A DNA stretch of 64,000 bases. Origin: Archangium sp. GTDB lineage: Bacteria > Myxococcota > Myxococcia > Myxococcales > Myxococcaceae. The translations under genes were made by a program, and so were the position numbers. Of the stretch, positions 1 to 9,600 are shown piece after piece. Every line of letters starts with the position of its first letter. Position 1 is the stretch's first letter. The stretch covers positions 248,001-312,000 of the forward strand of contig JAUXRX010000057.1 of NCBI GenBank assembly GCA_030681645.1. Reading direction: 5' to 3'. Under the pieces are notes generated by a model, which was not told where the DNA came from, did not search any database, and was given only the letters and a program-made list of their open reading frames with translations.

Positions 1-1394
1 GCTTCACCGGCTTCGGCACCGGCATGTGCCAGGGCAAGCAGTGCCTCAACGCCGTGGCCCGGCTGCTCGAAGACAAGGCCCCGAAGAAGCCTGCCCCCGC
101 GCAGTTGATGCCCTTCACCCCGCGGCCCCCGCTCTTCCCCACCGAGCTCGGCTACTGGGCCAGCGCCGCGTTCGACCCCGCGCGCGCTCCGGCCGGCGGC
201 GTGCCCGCGGTGGACATCGCCTCGCCCACCCTGCGCTCGGAAGCGCCGGTGAAGGCGAAGGCGAAGATCGTGATCATCGGCGGCGGCATCATGGGCCTCG
301 CGCTCGCCTGGAACCTCGCCGAGCTGGGCGAGACCGACGTGGTGGTGCTCGAGAAGGGGTACCTCTGCGCCGGCGCCTCGGGCCGCAACGGCGGCGGCAT
401 CCGCGCGCAGTGGGGCACGCCCACGCTGATCTCGCTCGCGCGCCGCAGCATCGAGCTGATGAAGCGCTTCGCGCGCGACATGGGCATCAACGTCTGGTTC
501 CGCCAGGGCGGCTACCTCTTCCTGGCGAAGTCCGACGAGGTGGTGCGGAAGATCGAGCGCGGCGCGGCGCTGCACAACCAGCACGGCGTGCCCACGCAGA
601 TCCTCACCCCCGACGCGGCGCGCGACGTGGTGCCGCAGCTCACCCTGAAGGGCGTGAAGGCCGCCGCGTGGAACCCGAAGGACGCGGTGATCTTCCCCTG
701 GCCGTTCCTGTGGGGCTACGCGCAGCAGGCGCAGAAGCGCGGGGTGCAGGTCGAGACCTTCACCGACGTGGTGGGCTTCGAGCTGGGCGGCGGGAAGATC
801 AAGAAGGTGATCACCGATCGCGGCGAGATCGCCTGCGAGACGGTGGTGCTGGCGGCCGGCGCCTGGAGCCCGCAGATCGCGAAGCTCGCCGGCGTGCACC
901 TGCCCAACCACCCGCACCGCCACGAGATCTGCAGCACCGAGCCGCTCAAGCCCTTCCTCGGGCCGCTGGTGTCGGTGCTCGACTCGGGCCTCTACTTCTC
1001 GCAGTCGATGCGCGGCGAGATCGTCGGCGGCATGGGCGACCCGCGAGAGCCGGTCGGCTTGAACCTGGGCTCGACCTCGCGCTTCCTCACCCGCTACGCG
1101 CAGGCGCTCACCGAGCAGCTGCCGCAGACCGGGAGAGTGAAGGTCTTGCGGCAGTGGTCAGGTCCGTACGACGTCACGCCCGACAACTCGCCCATTCTGG
1201 GCAAGACGCCGAAGCTCGAGAACCTGCTCAACCTGAGCGGCTTCGTGGGGCACGGCTTCATGATGGCGCCCGCCGTCGCCGAGCGGATGGCGAAGTGGAT
1301 GGCGACGGGTGAGTCCGACGAGCTGTTCGAGCGCTTCACGCTCTCGCGCTTCGCCGAGGGGCGAATGGAGCGCGAAGACATGATCATCGGGTGA
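1..1394 (+). CDS. FAD-dependent oxidoreductase with N-terminal BFD-like segment (5' partial)
   Basis: The reading frame is open to the left edge, so the true start lies outside the window. The first visible residues (GTGMCQGKQC) look like the end of a BFD-like [2Fe-2S] segment of the kind found in sarcosine oxidase and HcnA-type proteins, followed by a proline-rich linker (FTPRPP). From about residue 80 (counting from the ATG at 24) there is a Rossmann dinucleotide motif, IVIIGGGIMGLALAWNLAE, then the DAO-type fold with ASGRNGGGIRAQW and a C-terminal FAD-contact region (LNLSGFVGHGFMMAP). This suggests oxidation of a glycine-, sarcosine- or D-amino-acid-like substrate; the substrate cannot be told from sequence. 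The stop overlaps the next gene by 4 bp (GTGA), so it is probably cotranscribed with the ABC transporter. Confident on family, not on substrate. Confidence 0.85.
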   Translation, partial: FTGFGTGMCQGKQCLNAVARLLEDKAPKKPAPAQLMPFTPRPPLFPTELGYWASAAFDPARAPAGGVPAVDIASPTLRSEAPVKAKAKIVIIGGGIMGLALAWNLAELGETDVVVLEKGYLCAGASGRNGGGIRAQWGTPTLISLARRSIELMKRFARDMGINVWFRQGGYLFLAKSDEVVRKIERGAALHNQHGVPTQILTPDAARDVVPQLTLKGVKAAAWNPKDAVIFPWPFLWGYAQQAQKRGVQVETFTDVVGFELGGGKIKKVITDRGEIACETVVLAAGAWSPQIAKLAGVHLPNHPHRHEICSTEPLKPFLGPLVSVLDSGLYFSQSMRGEIVGGMGDPREPVGLNLGSTSRFLTRYAQALTEQLPQTGRVKVLRQWSGPYDVTPDNSPILGKTPKLENLLNLSGFVGHGFMMAPAVAERMAKWMATGESDELFERFTLSRFAEGRMEREDMIIG

Positions 1395-2149
1395 GCTCGA
1401 ACATGGCTCCGGCGCTCGAACTCAAGGGCGTGACCAAGCGCTTCGGCGAGAAGGTCGCCGTCGACGACCTCACCCTGTCGATCGAGCCGGGCTCGTTCCT
1501 GGGGCTGGTGGGGCGCAACGGCGCGGGCAAGTCGACCACCCTCAAGATGGCCACCTCGCTGGTCGAGCCGACGTCCGGGAGCATCACGGTGCTCGGGCAC
1601 GACCTGCGGCACGACTCGCTGGCGGCGCGACGGCTCATGGGCGTGATGCCCGAAGACATGGCGCTGCTCGAGCTGCTCACGGGCGCGCAGTACCTCCACT
1701 TCGTGGGGCGCATGTACGGGCTCGAAGACGCCGAGATCGACAAGCGCGGCGCCGAGCTGTTCGACACGCTCGATCTCAAGCCGGGCACGCGCACCCTGGT
1801 GGCCGACTACAGCTTCGGCATGAAGAAGAAGCTCGCGTTGTGCGCGGCGCTCATCCACGGGCCGAAGCTGCTGTTCCTCGACGAGCCGTTCGAGGGCATC
1901 GACGCGATCACCAACCGCACCATCAAGGACATCCTCCTCGCGCTGCAGGCGAAGGGCGTGACGCTGGTGCTCACCAGCCACATCCTCGAGGTGGTGGAGA
2001 AGCTGTGCCCGCTGATCGCGATCATCGACGAGGGCAAGCTCAAGGGCTTCGGCACCTTCGATGAGCTGCGGCAGGGCGGGGAATCGCTCGAGTCGCTCTT
2101 CGTCAACCTGGTCGGCGGCGCGCCGCGTGGGGGCCTCTCGTGGCTGTGA
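1391..2149 (+). CDS. ABC transporter ATP-binding protein
   Basis: This 252-residue ATPase has Walker A (GRNGAGKST, about residues 41-49), a Walker B (LLFLDEP, about 160) and a switch His in LTSHILE. The ABC signature is divergent (YSFGMKKK in place of LSGGQ), as in many ABC-2/DrrA-type exporters. The start is GTG at 1391, overlapping the upstream stop; an in-frame ATG at 1403 is an alternative. It presumably powers the permease encoded immediately downstream. The substrate is unknown. Translational coupling on both sides indicates an operon of at least three genes. Confidence 0.9.
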   Translation: MSSNMAPALELKGVTKRFGEKVAVDDLTLSIEPGSFLGLVGRNGAGKSTTLKMATSLVEPTSGSITVLGHDLRHDSLAARRLMGVMPEDMALLELLTGAQYLHFVGRMYGLEDAEIDKRGAELFDTLDLKPGTRTLVADYSFGMKKKLALCAALIHGPKLLFLDEPFEGIDAITNRTIKDILLALQAKGVTLVLTSHILEVVEKLCPLIAIIDEGKLKGFGTFDELRQGGESLESLFVNLVGGAPRGGLSWL

Positions 2150-3753
2150 CGCTCTTTTCCCCTCGAGGCGCGAGTTCGCCGTTTCGGGCGCTCGCGGTGG
2201 TGCACCTGCAGAGCACCTGGAACCGGCTGCGCAAGCAGATGGGCACGAAGGGCCTGATCGCCTTCATCATCTTCATGGGGGCGATCGCGGTCACCTCGTT
2301 GTTGCCGATGCTGATCGGCCTGGGCGCGGTCGGCTTCTTCGTGGGCGCGCAGCTGGGCGACAAGGACCCCGAGCGCGCTATCGCGCTGGCGGCCTTCGGC
2401 TTCACCCTGCTCACGCTCTTCGCGGGCCTGCTGGGCGGCATCTCGAGCGGCTCGCGCCAACTGCCGTGGGAGACCCTGCGCGTGTTCCCGGTGCGCGACT
2501 CCACCCTCTTCGGCGCCGAGCTCTTCGCCGGTGCGGGCGAGGCGATCACGCTGGTCGAGCTGACGGCGCTGGGGGTGGCCTGCCTGGGGGCGTCCCTCGG
2601 CGCGCCGATCGCCGCCCCGCTGTTCCTGTTGCTGTTCGTCACGCACGCGCTGGCGCTGCTCTCGTTGCAGCAGCTCGCGGGCAGCATCGCGCAGCGGCTC
2701 TCGCGGCGACTGCGGGCGATGCTGATCTTCCTGCCGGTGGCGGCGATCACCCTGCCCTCGCTGTTGCCGTTGATCGCGAAGCGTACGGATCGCGCCTCGT
2801 TCGAGACCTGGAGCGATCGGCTGGGCGCGGTGACCCGGTGGCTGCCCGCGCGCGCGGTGCTCGAGGCGGCGCGCGACCTGGTGAAAGGCCAGCTGGGCGG
2901 CGCCTCGCTGCTCTGGGCGACGGTGGCCCCAGTGCTGCTGGTGACGATCATCGTGGTGGTCGCGTACGAGTTCGTCTCGCGGGAGCGCCCGCTCACGCAG
3001 GACTCGCACTCGGGCCCGCCCGCGAAGCTGTGGAGCTTTCGAGCCCAGTCGTGGGGCATCGCGCGGCTCACCTGGGAATCGCTGTCGCAGAGCCTGCCCG
3101 GCCGCTTCGGCCTGGTGATGCCGCTGATCACCATCGTGCTCATTCGCGGGCCGCTCGCCGAGCTGATTCCGGGGCGGGGTTGGACCGCGCCGATCGCCTT
3201 CGGGTACGCGGCGCTCGCGGGCACGAACCTGTTGTTCAACCAGTTCGGGCTCGATCGGCACGGGGTGAAGGTGCTGCTGCTGTTGCCGGTGGAACCGCAG
3301 GCGCTGCTGCGCGGCAAGCTGCTGGGCTTCGCGGCCTGGCAGGGGCTGCAGGCGGGGCTCCTGGCGGGGCTGCTCGCGCTCACCGGGCACCGCGACGTGA
3401 AGGAGCTGCTGGTCGGGGTGATGCTCTACGCCTGCGTGTTCCTGATCCTGGCGATGGTGGGGCAGTTCGCCAGCATCTGGCAGCCACGGCCGCTGCGGAA
3501 GAATGGGCTGCGCGCGTCGCAGCCGCCGCTGGTCGTGGTGATGCTCATGTTCGGCACGCTGCTCACCTCGGGCGGGCTGCTCTACGGCGTCACCTTCGGC
3601 GTGCGCATGTTCGCGCCCGGCTGGGAGCTGCCGGTGCTGCTGGCCATCGGGCTGCTGCTCTTCGGGCTGGTGTTTCCGGTGCTCGCGTTCAACGCGCTCT
3701 TCCTCGAGCGCAACCGCGAGAAGCTGGTCGAGGTGCTCGGCTCGTCAGGGTGA
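2146..3753 (+). CDS. ABC transporter permease-like membrane protein
   Basis: This hydrophobic protein of about 535 residues has many membrane segments (for example LIAFIIFMGAIAVTSLLPML near residue 40 and FIFLILAMV-type stretches in the C-terminal half). The GTG at 2146 overlaps the stop of the ATPase gene by 4 bp (GTGA); an in-frame GTG at 2140 would add two residues. Gene order and size suit the membrane partner of the preceding ATPase in an ABC-2-like exporter. I do not recognise a specific subfamily. It ends just before an inverted-repeat element at 3756. Confidence 0.75.
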   Translation: MTLFSPRGASSPFRALAVVHLQSTWNRLRKQMGTKGLIAFIIFMGAIAVTSLLPMLIGLGAVGFFVGAQLGDKDPERAIALAAFGFTLLTLFAGLLGGISSGSRQLPWETLRVFPVRDSTLFGAELFAGAGEAITLVELTALGVACLGASLGAPIAAPLFLLLFVTHALALLSLQQLAGSIAQRLSRRLRAMLIFLPVAAITLPSLLPLIAKRTDRASFETWSDRLGAVTRWLPARAVLEAARDLVKGQLGGASLLWATVAPVLLVTIIVVVAYEFVSRERPLTQDSHSGPPAKLWSFRAQSWGIARLTWESLSQSLPGRFGLVMPLITIVLIRGPLAELIPGRGWTAPIAFGYAALAGTNLLFNQFGLDRHGVKVLLLLPVEPQALLRGKLLGFAAWQGLQAGLLAGLLALTGHRDVKELLVGVMLYACVFLILAMVGQFASIWQPRPLRKNGLRASQPPLVVVMLMFGTLLTSGGLLYGVTFGVRMFAPGWELPVLLAIGLLLFGLVFPVLAFNALFLERNREKLVEVLGSSG

Positions 3754-3755
3754 TC

Positions 3756-3874
3756 GGGAAAAGGGGACAGGCTACTTATTGCCCGACGATCCACTTTCCT
3801 GCAGCGGCCTCGCAGGCGGGAGGGTTGCCCACTCACCGAGGCCTGATCGGAAAAGTAGCCTGTCCCCTTTTCCC
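3756..3874. repeat. REP-like inverted repeat element
   Basis: A 22-nt sequence at 3756-3777 (core aaaaggggacaggctactt) recurs as an exact reverse complement at 3853-3874. About 75 nt lie between the arms. The core resembles the widespread REP sequences associated with REP-associated tyrosine transposases (RAYT), but no transposase is in the window. The right arm is read as the last codons of the SET-domain gene on the minus strand, so the element has extended or replaced that gene's 3' end. It could also act as a bidirectional terminator between convergent genes. Confidence 0.8.
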
Positions 3875-4270
3875 CTTTTCAACAATCCACCCGCGGCAGG
3901 TGCGGGCACGGCAGTGGCAACGTTCCTTGAGCGCCTCGGGGAGCGCGTAGTCGTAGAAGAGTTCCTCTCCGGGCTCGATGGTGCGCAGCGCCTGGAGCTG
4001 GGCCCAGCCGTTGCCCTGCCGGGTCACGCCCGCTTCCACCACCACGTTCGGCTCGCAGGAGTGGTTCACCCACCGCGTCTGGTCGACCATGTCGAAGAAG
4101 ACCCCCTCGTCGAGAATGAGCGAGTACCGATCGTCGCGCTTCTCCCCGGCGCGCCAGAGCACGCCGTCGACGTTGGTGATCACCGAACCGGCCTTCCACC
4201 GCCGCGTGGCAATCACCCCGTAGCCCTGCACTGGAGAACGAATCACCTGGAGTCCCGGAAGCCGCGCCAT
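3833..4270 (-). CDS. SET-domain protein (putative lysine methyltransferase)
   Basis: This 145-residue protein carries the SET hallmarks in order: GYGVIATRRWKAG near residue 17, the pseudoknot motif WVNHSCEPNV at 67-76, GEELFYDYAL at 101-110, and a Cys-rich post-SET motif (CHCRARTC) at 118-125. SET proteins transfer a methyl group from S-adenosylmethionine to protein lysines; bacterial targets are mostly unknown. The ATG at 4270 fits the domain boundary. A longer reading to 4366 would run through the divergent OsmC gene and is rejected. The last 14 or so residues (KGKRGQATFP and following) come from the REP-like repeat arm and are probably not part of the ancestral protein. It is divergent from osmC with 21 bp between starts. 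Confidence 0.85.
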   Translation of the reverse strand: MARLPGLQVIRSPVQGYGVIATRRWKAGSVITNVDGVLWRAGEKRDDRYSLILDEGVFFDMVDQTRWVNHSCEPNVVVEAGVTRQGNGWAQLQALRTIEPGEELFYDYALPEALKERCHCRARTCRGWIVEKGKRGQATFPIRPR

Positions 4271-4291
4271 GAACGTTCTATACAGGTGAAC

Positions 4292-4729
4292 ATGTCGATC
4301 CATCGAGCGACGATCGAGTGGAAGAAGGAAGGCGACTTCGCCCGCAAGAAGTACCTGCGCACCCACCGCTGGCGCTTCGACGGGGGCATCGAGGTGCAGG
4401 CCGCGGCGTCACCCTCGGTGGTGCCGAAGCCGTGGACGGTCGACGAAGCAGTCGACCCCGAGGAAGCGTTCGTCGCGGCCGTGTCGAGCTGCCACATGCT
4501 CACCTTCCTCTTCCACGCCTCGAATGACGGCTACGTGGTCGAGTCGTACGTCGACGAGGCCGAGGGGCACCTGCGCGACGGGTGGCTCGCCGAGATCGTG
4601 CTGAGGCCGCGCCTCGAGTTCGGCGGGGAGAAGCGGCCCGACGCGGCAGAACTGCAGCAGCTTCATCACCGCGCGCACGAGGAGTGCTTCATCGCGCGCT
4701 CCGTGAAGACGAACATCCGCGTGGAGTGA
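4292..4729 (+). CDS. OsmC family peroxiredoxin-like protein
   Basis: This 145-residue protein has the OsmC/Ohr fold signature. A first conserved Cys lies in AAVSSCHMLTFLFHAS (about residue 69) and a second in HEECFIARSVKTNI near the C-terminus. Such proteins reduce organic hydroperoxides through the Cys pair. The ATG at 4292 is preceded by a good Shine-Dalgarno (aggtga, 4284-4289). A longer in-frame reading from 3779 crosses the SET gene and is not credible. The start region is divergent from the SET gene, so both promoters must lie within or next to a 21-bp gap. Confidence 0.9.
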   Translation: MSIHRATIEWKKEGDFARKKYLRTHRWRFDGGIEVQAAASPSVVPKPWTVDEAVDPEEAFVAAVSSCHMLTFLFHASNDGYVVESYVDEAEGHLRDGWLAEIVLRPRLEFGGEKRPDAAELQQLHHRAHEECFIARSVKTNIRVE

Positions 4730-4748
4730 CTCGGGGAACGTAGGCAGA

Positions 4749-4774
4749 GATGACGTCAGGCCTTCGACGTCATC
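4749..4774. terminator. palindrome downstream of osmC, terminator-like
   Basis: A 9-bp perfect inverted repeat (gatgacgtc / gacgtcatc) with an 8-nt loop lies 20 bp after the OsmC stop. No T-run follows, so it may be a factor-dependent terminator, an mRNA 3' hairpin or an operator. Confidence 0.35.
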
Positions 4775-4867
4775 ATTGACTACGTGCCCGGAGCCTCGCC
4801 GGCCGGACCTGGTCGAGGCCTCAATCAACGCCTGCGCTCGACACAACGACCGCTTCCGTCGAGGCAG

Positions 4868-5341
4868 TCAGCGCGCCAGGCGGGCGATCTCGAGCACCAC
4901 CGTCTCGCCGATGAGGAGGCTCACCACCACCACGTGCGTCACCGTGCGCAGCGTGCCGGGTTCTCGCGAGCCCAGGCCGGTGAGCAGGCCGCCGACCACC
5001 GCGCCCACCACGCCGCAGATCACCGGCCTCAAGATGTAGCCGGCCAGCGAGCCGGGATCGTCTCTCTGCGCGCCAAGGCCCAGCGCCAGCGTCGCGCCCA
5101 CGAGCCCGCCCGAGAGCACGCCGCCCGTGATCGCCAGCGGCTGGCCTGAGGGGTGATCGCCCGTGAGGAAGGCGCCCGCCGTGTAGCCGCCAGCGAGCCC
5201 CAGCCCCACCGCGCCGATCAACATCGCGTGCCAGAAGCGGTTCGTCGGCGGGCTCATGTGGCGCGGCTCGGGCTCGGCGCGCGCGGTCAACGCGCAGATC
5301 ATCAGACAGGTCGCCAACGCACGTCGTGACACGGGGCGCAC
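4868..5341 (-). CDS. hypothetical membrane protein with signal peptide
   Basis: This 157-residue protein begins with a signal-like segment (RRALATCLMICALTARA) and then has three to four Gly/Ala-rich hydrophobic segments: residues about 39-60 (AMLIGAVGLGLAGGYTAGAF), 70-92, 105-125 and 135-152. I do not recognise a family. The pattern suggests a small integral membrane protein. It is transcribed towards osmC and has its own promoter region, with the neighbouring TIGR02996 gene lying upstream on the same strand. Confidence 0.6.
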   Translation of the reverse strand: MRPVSRRALATCLMICALTARAEPEPRHMSPPTNRFWHAMLIGAVGLGLAGGYTAGAFLTGDHPSGQPLAITGGVLSGGLVGATLALGLGAQRDDPGSLAGYILRPVICGVVGAVVGGLLTGLGSREPGTLRTVTHVVVVSLLIGETVVLEIARLAR

Positions 5342-5392
5342 TGTAGCCCGGGTTTGCCCTCGCTCCGGATTGCCCTCGCTCCGGTACAGGTT

Positions 5393-5432
5393 CGCCCTCT
5401 CCCCGACCCTCTCCCCCTTGGGGAGAGGGAGA
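5393..5432. repeat. class A CTCTCCCC hairpin repeat
   Basis: One copy of the dispersed hairpin family of this window: a ccctctcccc/ggggagaggg stem, here with a short ttg loop. It lies between two minus-strand genes. Two short tandem copies of ccctcgctccgg lie just before it (about 5357-5383). Confidence 0.8.
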
Positions 5433-5441
5433 CAGATGACC

Positions 5442-6443
5442 TCAGCTGGCGTGCGCGACGAAGACGTCGCCGAGTGTCGCGAGCTGCTCCTTCGTGGCGC
5501 GCTGCTCGCCCACCAGCACCCTGAAGCGCCGGTACGGGAACGGCGCGAAGTGCGGGGCCAGGTTCCGCATCGACTGCGCCCGCAGCCCCAGCCAGGACTC
5601 GTTCTCGAACCGCACCGTCAGCTCGTCCCCCTGGAGCGTCAGGGTCACGCCGGCGTTGGCGAGCTCGAGCTCGAGCCGATCCAGCCGGTACTTCTGGAGC
5701 AACGCCTGCGTGCCCGCCACGTCGAAGGGCAGCTCCGTCCACAAGACGAGGCGCTCGAGCTGCCGGGGCAGGGGCGACTCGAACAACCACGCCAGCCCGT
5801 CGGCGCGATGGCGGAACGGGCGGGCGCCCGGGGCCAGCCGCAGCACCCGCAGCCCCGGAAAGCGCGTCAGCGCCAGCACCTGCCGCTGGTCCTTCCGTCC
5901 CCGATCCCCCTGCAGCCATGGGCCTGCGAACCCCAGCTCGCGCAGCGCGGGCTTTTCGGGCCCGCTCAACACCACCTGCAGGCAGGCGGCGTCGAGCCCC
6001 GTCAGCACCGCGAGCCTGGTGAGGGCGGGCGCGGCGAGCTCGCGCCCCTCGCCCAGACCCACGGTCGAGACGTCGATGCGCTCCACCATGCGCCACGCCG
6101 GGCTGTCGACGCCTGCGCCGCACGGCGCCAGCACGCACGATCGCAGGAACCCGCGGTGAAAGTCGTTGACCGGCGTGAGCGCCGTGGGCGCGACGCCCAC
6201 CCCCGGCACCTCGGAGAACCACCGTCGCCAGTGGTCTTCCTCGAGGCGCTTCTCGCGAGCCTGCTGCTTCGGGGTCGACGTGCCCTGCGCGCGCAGGAGC
6301 TGCAGCGAGATGAACTCCCCGCGCGGGTCGCCCCGTTCGAGCAGCGCGTCGGCGAGCACGTGGCGGGGCCCGTCGTCGTCAGGCGCCTCGGCCACCGCGT
6401 CGAAGAGCGGCACGAGCGCGGGGTCGTCGTCACGTCGCTGCAC
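5442..6443 (-). CDS. TIGR02996 domain protein
   Basis: This protein of about 333 residues opens with the Myxococcales TIGR02996 repeat-companion motif (RHVLADALLERGDPRGEFIS, about residues 27-46). The rest resembles irregular leucine-rich repeats (LRELGFAG, LRVLRLAPG, LERLVLW), the usual arrangement in this family. No molecular function is established; a protein-interaction role is an inference. The start chosen is GTG at 6443, 21 codons before the LADAL motif region. Two related proteins occur at 25191-26177 and 32659-33555. Confidence 0.8.
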   Translation of the reverse strand: MQRRDDDPALVPLFDAVAEAPDDDGPRHVLADALLERGDPRGEFISLQLLRAQGTSTPKQQAREKRLEEDHWRRWFSEVPGVGVAPTALTPVNDFHRGFLRSCVLAPCGAGVDSPAWRMVERIDVSTVGLGEGRELAAPALTRLAVLTGLDAACLQVVLSGPEKPALRELGFAGPWLQGDRGRKDQRQVLALTRFPGLRVLRLAPGARPFRHRADGLAWLFESPLPRQLERLVLWTELPFDVAGTQALLQKYRLDRLELELANAGVTLTLQGDELTVRFENESWLGLRAQSMRNLAPHFAPFPYRRFRVLVGEQRATKEQLATLGDVFVAHAS

Positions 6444-6604
6444 GACAGGCAGTGTACTCGCGCAGGTGCACGGGGTTCTGATCCCTTGCGCGCCCGAATC
6501 TCGCTCTTGCCCAGTCTGAGACGCGGCCAGCGCCGACGCGCTCGACGAGCGCCGCGTGGCAGAGAAGGCGTCGCGACGGCATGTCACTGCGGGCTGCTTG
6601 AAGT

Positions 6605-6649
6605 CGCCCCTCACCCCAGCCCTCTCCCCGCTTCGCAGGGAGAGGGAGA
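6605..6649. repeat. class A CTCTCCCC hairpin repeat
   Basis: Full-length copy (cccctcacccc followed by the ctctcccc hairpin with cgcttcgc loop) immediately after the dnaE2 stop. Confidence 0.85.
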
Positions 6650-6652
6650 AGA

Positions 6653-9600
6653 TCAACGGAACGAGTGCACCTGCGGCTCCACCGGCAGCTCGGGGATCAG
6701 CGCCTCGAGGTGCGTCACCTTCAGGTTCACCACCTTCCCGCTGCGCTCCACCCGGCCCGTCGCCACCAGCAGCGGCGTGCCGGTGATCTCCCGGCGGTAC
6801 TTCTCGAAGAGCGGCGGCTCGATGATCACGTTGGCGATGCCCGTCTCGTCTTCCATCGAGAGGAAGGTGAAGCCCTTCGCCGTCGGAGGCCGCTGGCGGA
6901 CGATCACCAGCCCGCCCAGCTTCGCCGTCCTCCCGCTGCCCACCTTCAAGAGGCCCTCTGCGCTCACCGCCCCCAGCTTGCGCAACTGCGGCCGCAACAG
7001 CCCCACCGGGTGCGACTCGAGCGAGAGGCTCACCGTCTCGAAGTCTGCGGACACCCGCTCGGCCGCCGACATCACCGGGAAGTCGGCGCGGTCGGCCACC
7101 ATCGGCAACCCGAAGAAGAGATCGTCTTCGTCGAACGGCCCCAGCGCGTGAATGTCCCACAGGGCGTTGCGGCGGTTGTGGCACAACGAATTGAGCGCGC
7201 CTGCCAGCGCGAGGCGGGTCAGCTCGTGGCGGGGCATGCGGGTGCGCTGCGCCACGTCGGCGACCGAGGCGAAGTCGCCGTCTTGCCGGGCGGCCTCGAG
7301 GCGGCGGCCAGTCTCTTCTCGCAGGCCTTTCACCAGCTCGAAGCCCAGGCGCAGCACCGGCTGCGGCGGCATGCGGCCTTCCACGGGTGGTGCGCAGAAG
7401 TCAGGCCCCTCACCCCAACCCTCGAGCGTGCACGTCCAGTCGGACGCGTTCACGTCGACCGCGCGCACCTCGACGCCGTGGCGCTTCGCGTCGTCCACCA
7501 GCGTGTGCGGGGCGTAGAAGCCCATCGGCTGCGCGTCGAGCAGCGCGGCGCAGAAGGCCGCCGGGTAGTACTTCTTGAGCCACGACGACGCGTAGGCGAT
7601 CAACGCGAACGACGCCGAGTGGCTCTCGGGGAAGCCGTAGGCCGAGAAGCCCTTGAAGCTGTCGAAGCACCGGGTGGCGAAGTCGAGCGAGTAGCCCCGC
7701 CCCACCGCGCCCGAGATGAAGCGCTCACGAAACGGCGGCAGCAGCTCGTCAGCCCGCTTGTTGGTGAGCGCGCGGCGCAGCCGATCGGACTCCCCGGCCG
7801 AGAAGCCCGCGGCCACCATCGCCAGCTTCATCGCCTGCTCCTGGAAGAGCGGCACGCCCAGCGTCCGGCTCAAGATGTCGCGAACCTCGGGTGAGGGGTA
7901 GGTCACGGCCTCCTCACCGTTTCTGCGGCGCAGGTAGGGGTGCACCATGTCGCCGATGATCGGCCCCGGGCGGATGATCGCGATCTCCACCACCAGGTCG
8001 TAGAAGCAGCGCGGCTTGAGGCGCGGCAGCATGTTCATCTGCGCCCGGCTCTCCACCTGGAAGGTGCCGATCGAATCGCCGTCGCAGAGCATGTCGTAGA
8101 CCGACGGATCCTCAGCGGGGATGGTGGCCATCGTCCACGCGCGGCCGGTGGTCTCTTCGATGAGCGCAAGGCAGCGCGAGATGACGGTGAGCATGCCCAG
8201 CGCCAGCAGGTCGACCTTCAAGATGTTGAGCGCCGAGAGATCGTCCTTCTCCCACTGCACCACGGTGCGCTGCTCCATCGAGCCGTTCTCCACCGGCACC
8301 AGCGTGGTGAGATCGCCGTGGGTGATCACGAAGCCGCCCACGTGAATCGAGAGGTGCCGGGGCATGCCCACCAACTGCCTGGCCAGCGCCAGCGTCTGCT
8401 GCACCGCCAGATCGTTCACCGACAGGCCCGCCTGGTGCAGCTGCCAGGCCCCCACGTCTTCCCCGAAGTCGACGGCCTTGGCGAGGCGGTCGACCTGGTC
8501 GAGCGAGAGCCCCAGGGCCTTGCCCACCTCGCGCGCCGCCATGCGCCCGCGGAAGCAGATGTGCTCGCACACCATCGCCGCGCGGTGCCGGCCGTGCTTC
8601 TCGTAGACGTACTGCAGCACCTCCTCGCGGCGCGCGTGCTCGAAGTCGACGTCGATGTCGGGCGGCTCGCGGCGCTCCATCGAGAGGAAGCGCTCGAAGA
8701 GCAGCCCCATGCGCACCGGGTCGATCGAGGTGATGCCCAGGGCGAAGCACACCGCCGAATTGGCCGCGCTCCCCCGCCCCTGGCAGAGGATGTTCCGCTC
8801 GCGGGCGAAGCGAACGATGTCCCACAGGGCGAGGAAGTAGCCGGGGTAGTCGAGCGCCTCGATGAGCTGGAACTCCTTGAGGATCTGCCTGCGCACGTCG
8901 TCGGGCACGCCTTCGGGGTAGCGGGTGCGCAGGCCCTCTTCGGTGAGCTGCACCAGGTACTTCATCGGGGTCAGCCCCGGCGGCAGCGCCTCTTCGCTGA
9001 ACTGGTAGCGGAGCTGATCGAGCGAGAACTGGCACGCGTCGGACACCTCGAGGGTGCGCCCCACCACCTCGGGCATGTCGGGGAAGAGCGCGAGCATCTC
9101 GGCGGGCGACTTGAGGGTGCGCTCGGCGTTGGGAAAGAGCAGCGTGCCCGCCTTGCTCACCGTGGTGCCGCAGCGGATGGCGGTGAGCACGTCCTGCAGC
9201 GGCTGGCGCTCGCGGGTGTGGGTGTGCACCTCGTTGTGCGCGAGCAGCGGCACGTCGAGCGCGGTGGCCCAATGCTGGGCACGCGCCACCCTCGCCTCGT
9301 CGTCGGCGTCGAGGTGACGGGACACGCCCACGTAGAAGCGCCCCGGGTACGCCTCGGCGAGCGGGTGGAGCTGGGGCCAGTCGGCTTCCGGGGTGCGCGC
9401 GAGGATGGCGATGAGCCCGTCGGACTTCGTGGCCAGGCGCTGCCAGTCGATGCCCGCTTCCCCCTTGGGGTGGGCGAGGCGGCTCTCTGAGATGAGCGAG
9501 CTCAGGTGGGCGTAGCCGGCGGGGTTCTCGGCGTAGAGCACCACGCCCGGGCCGGGCAGGCCGTCAAAGGTGAGGGTCATCGAGGAAGCGATGAGGAGCT

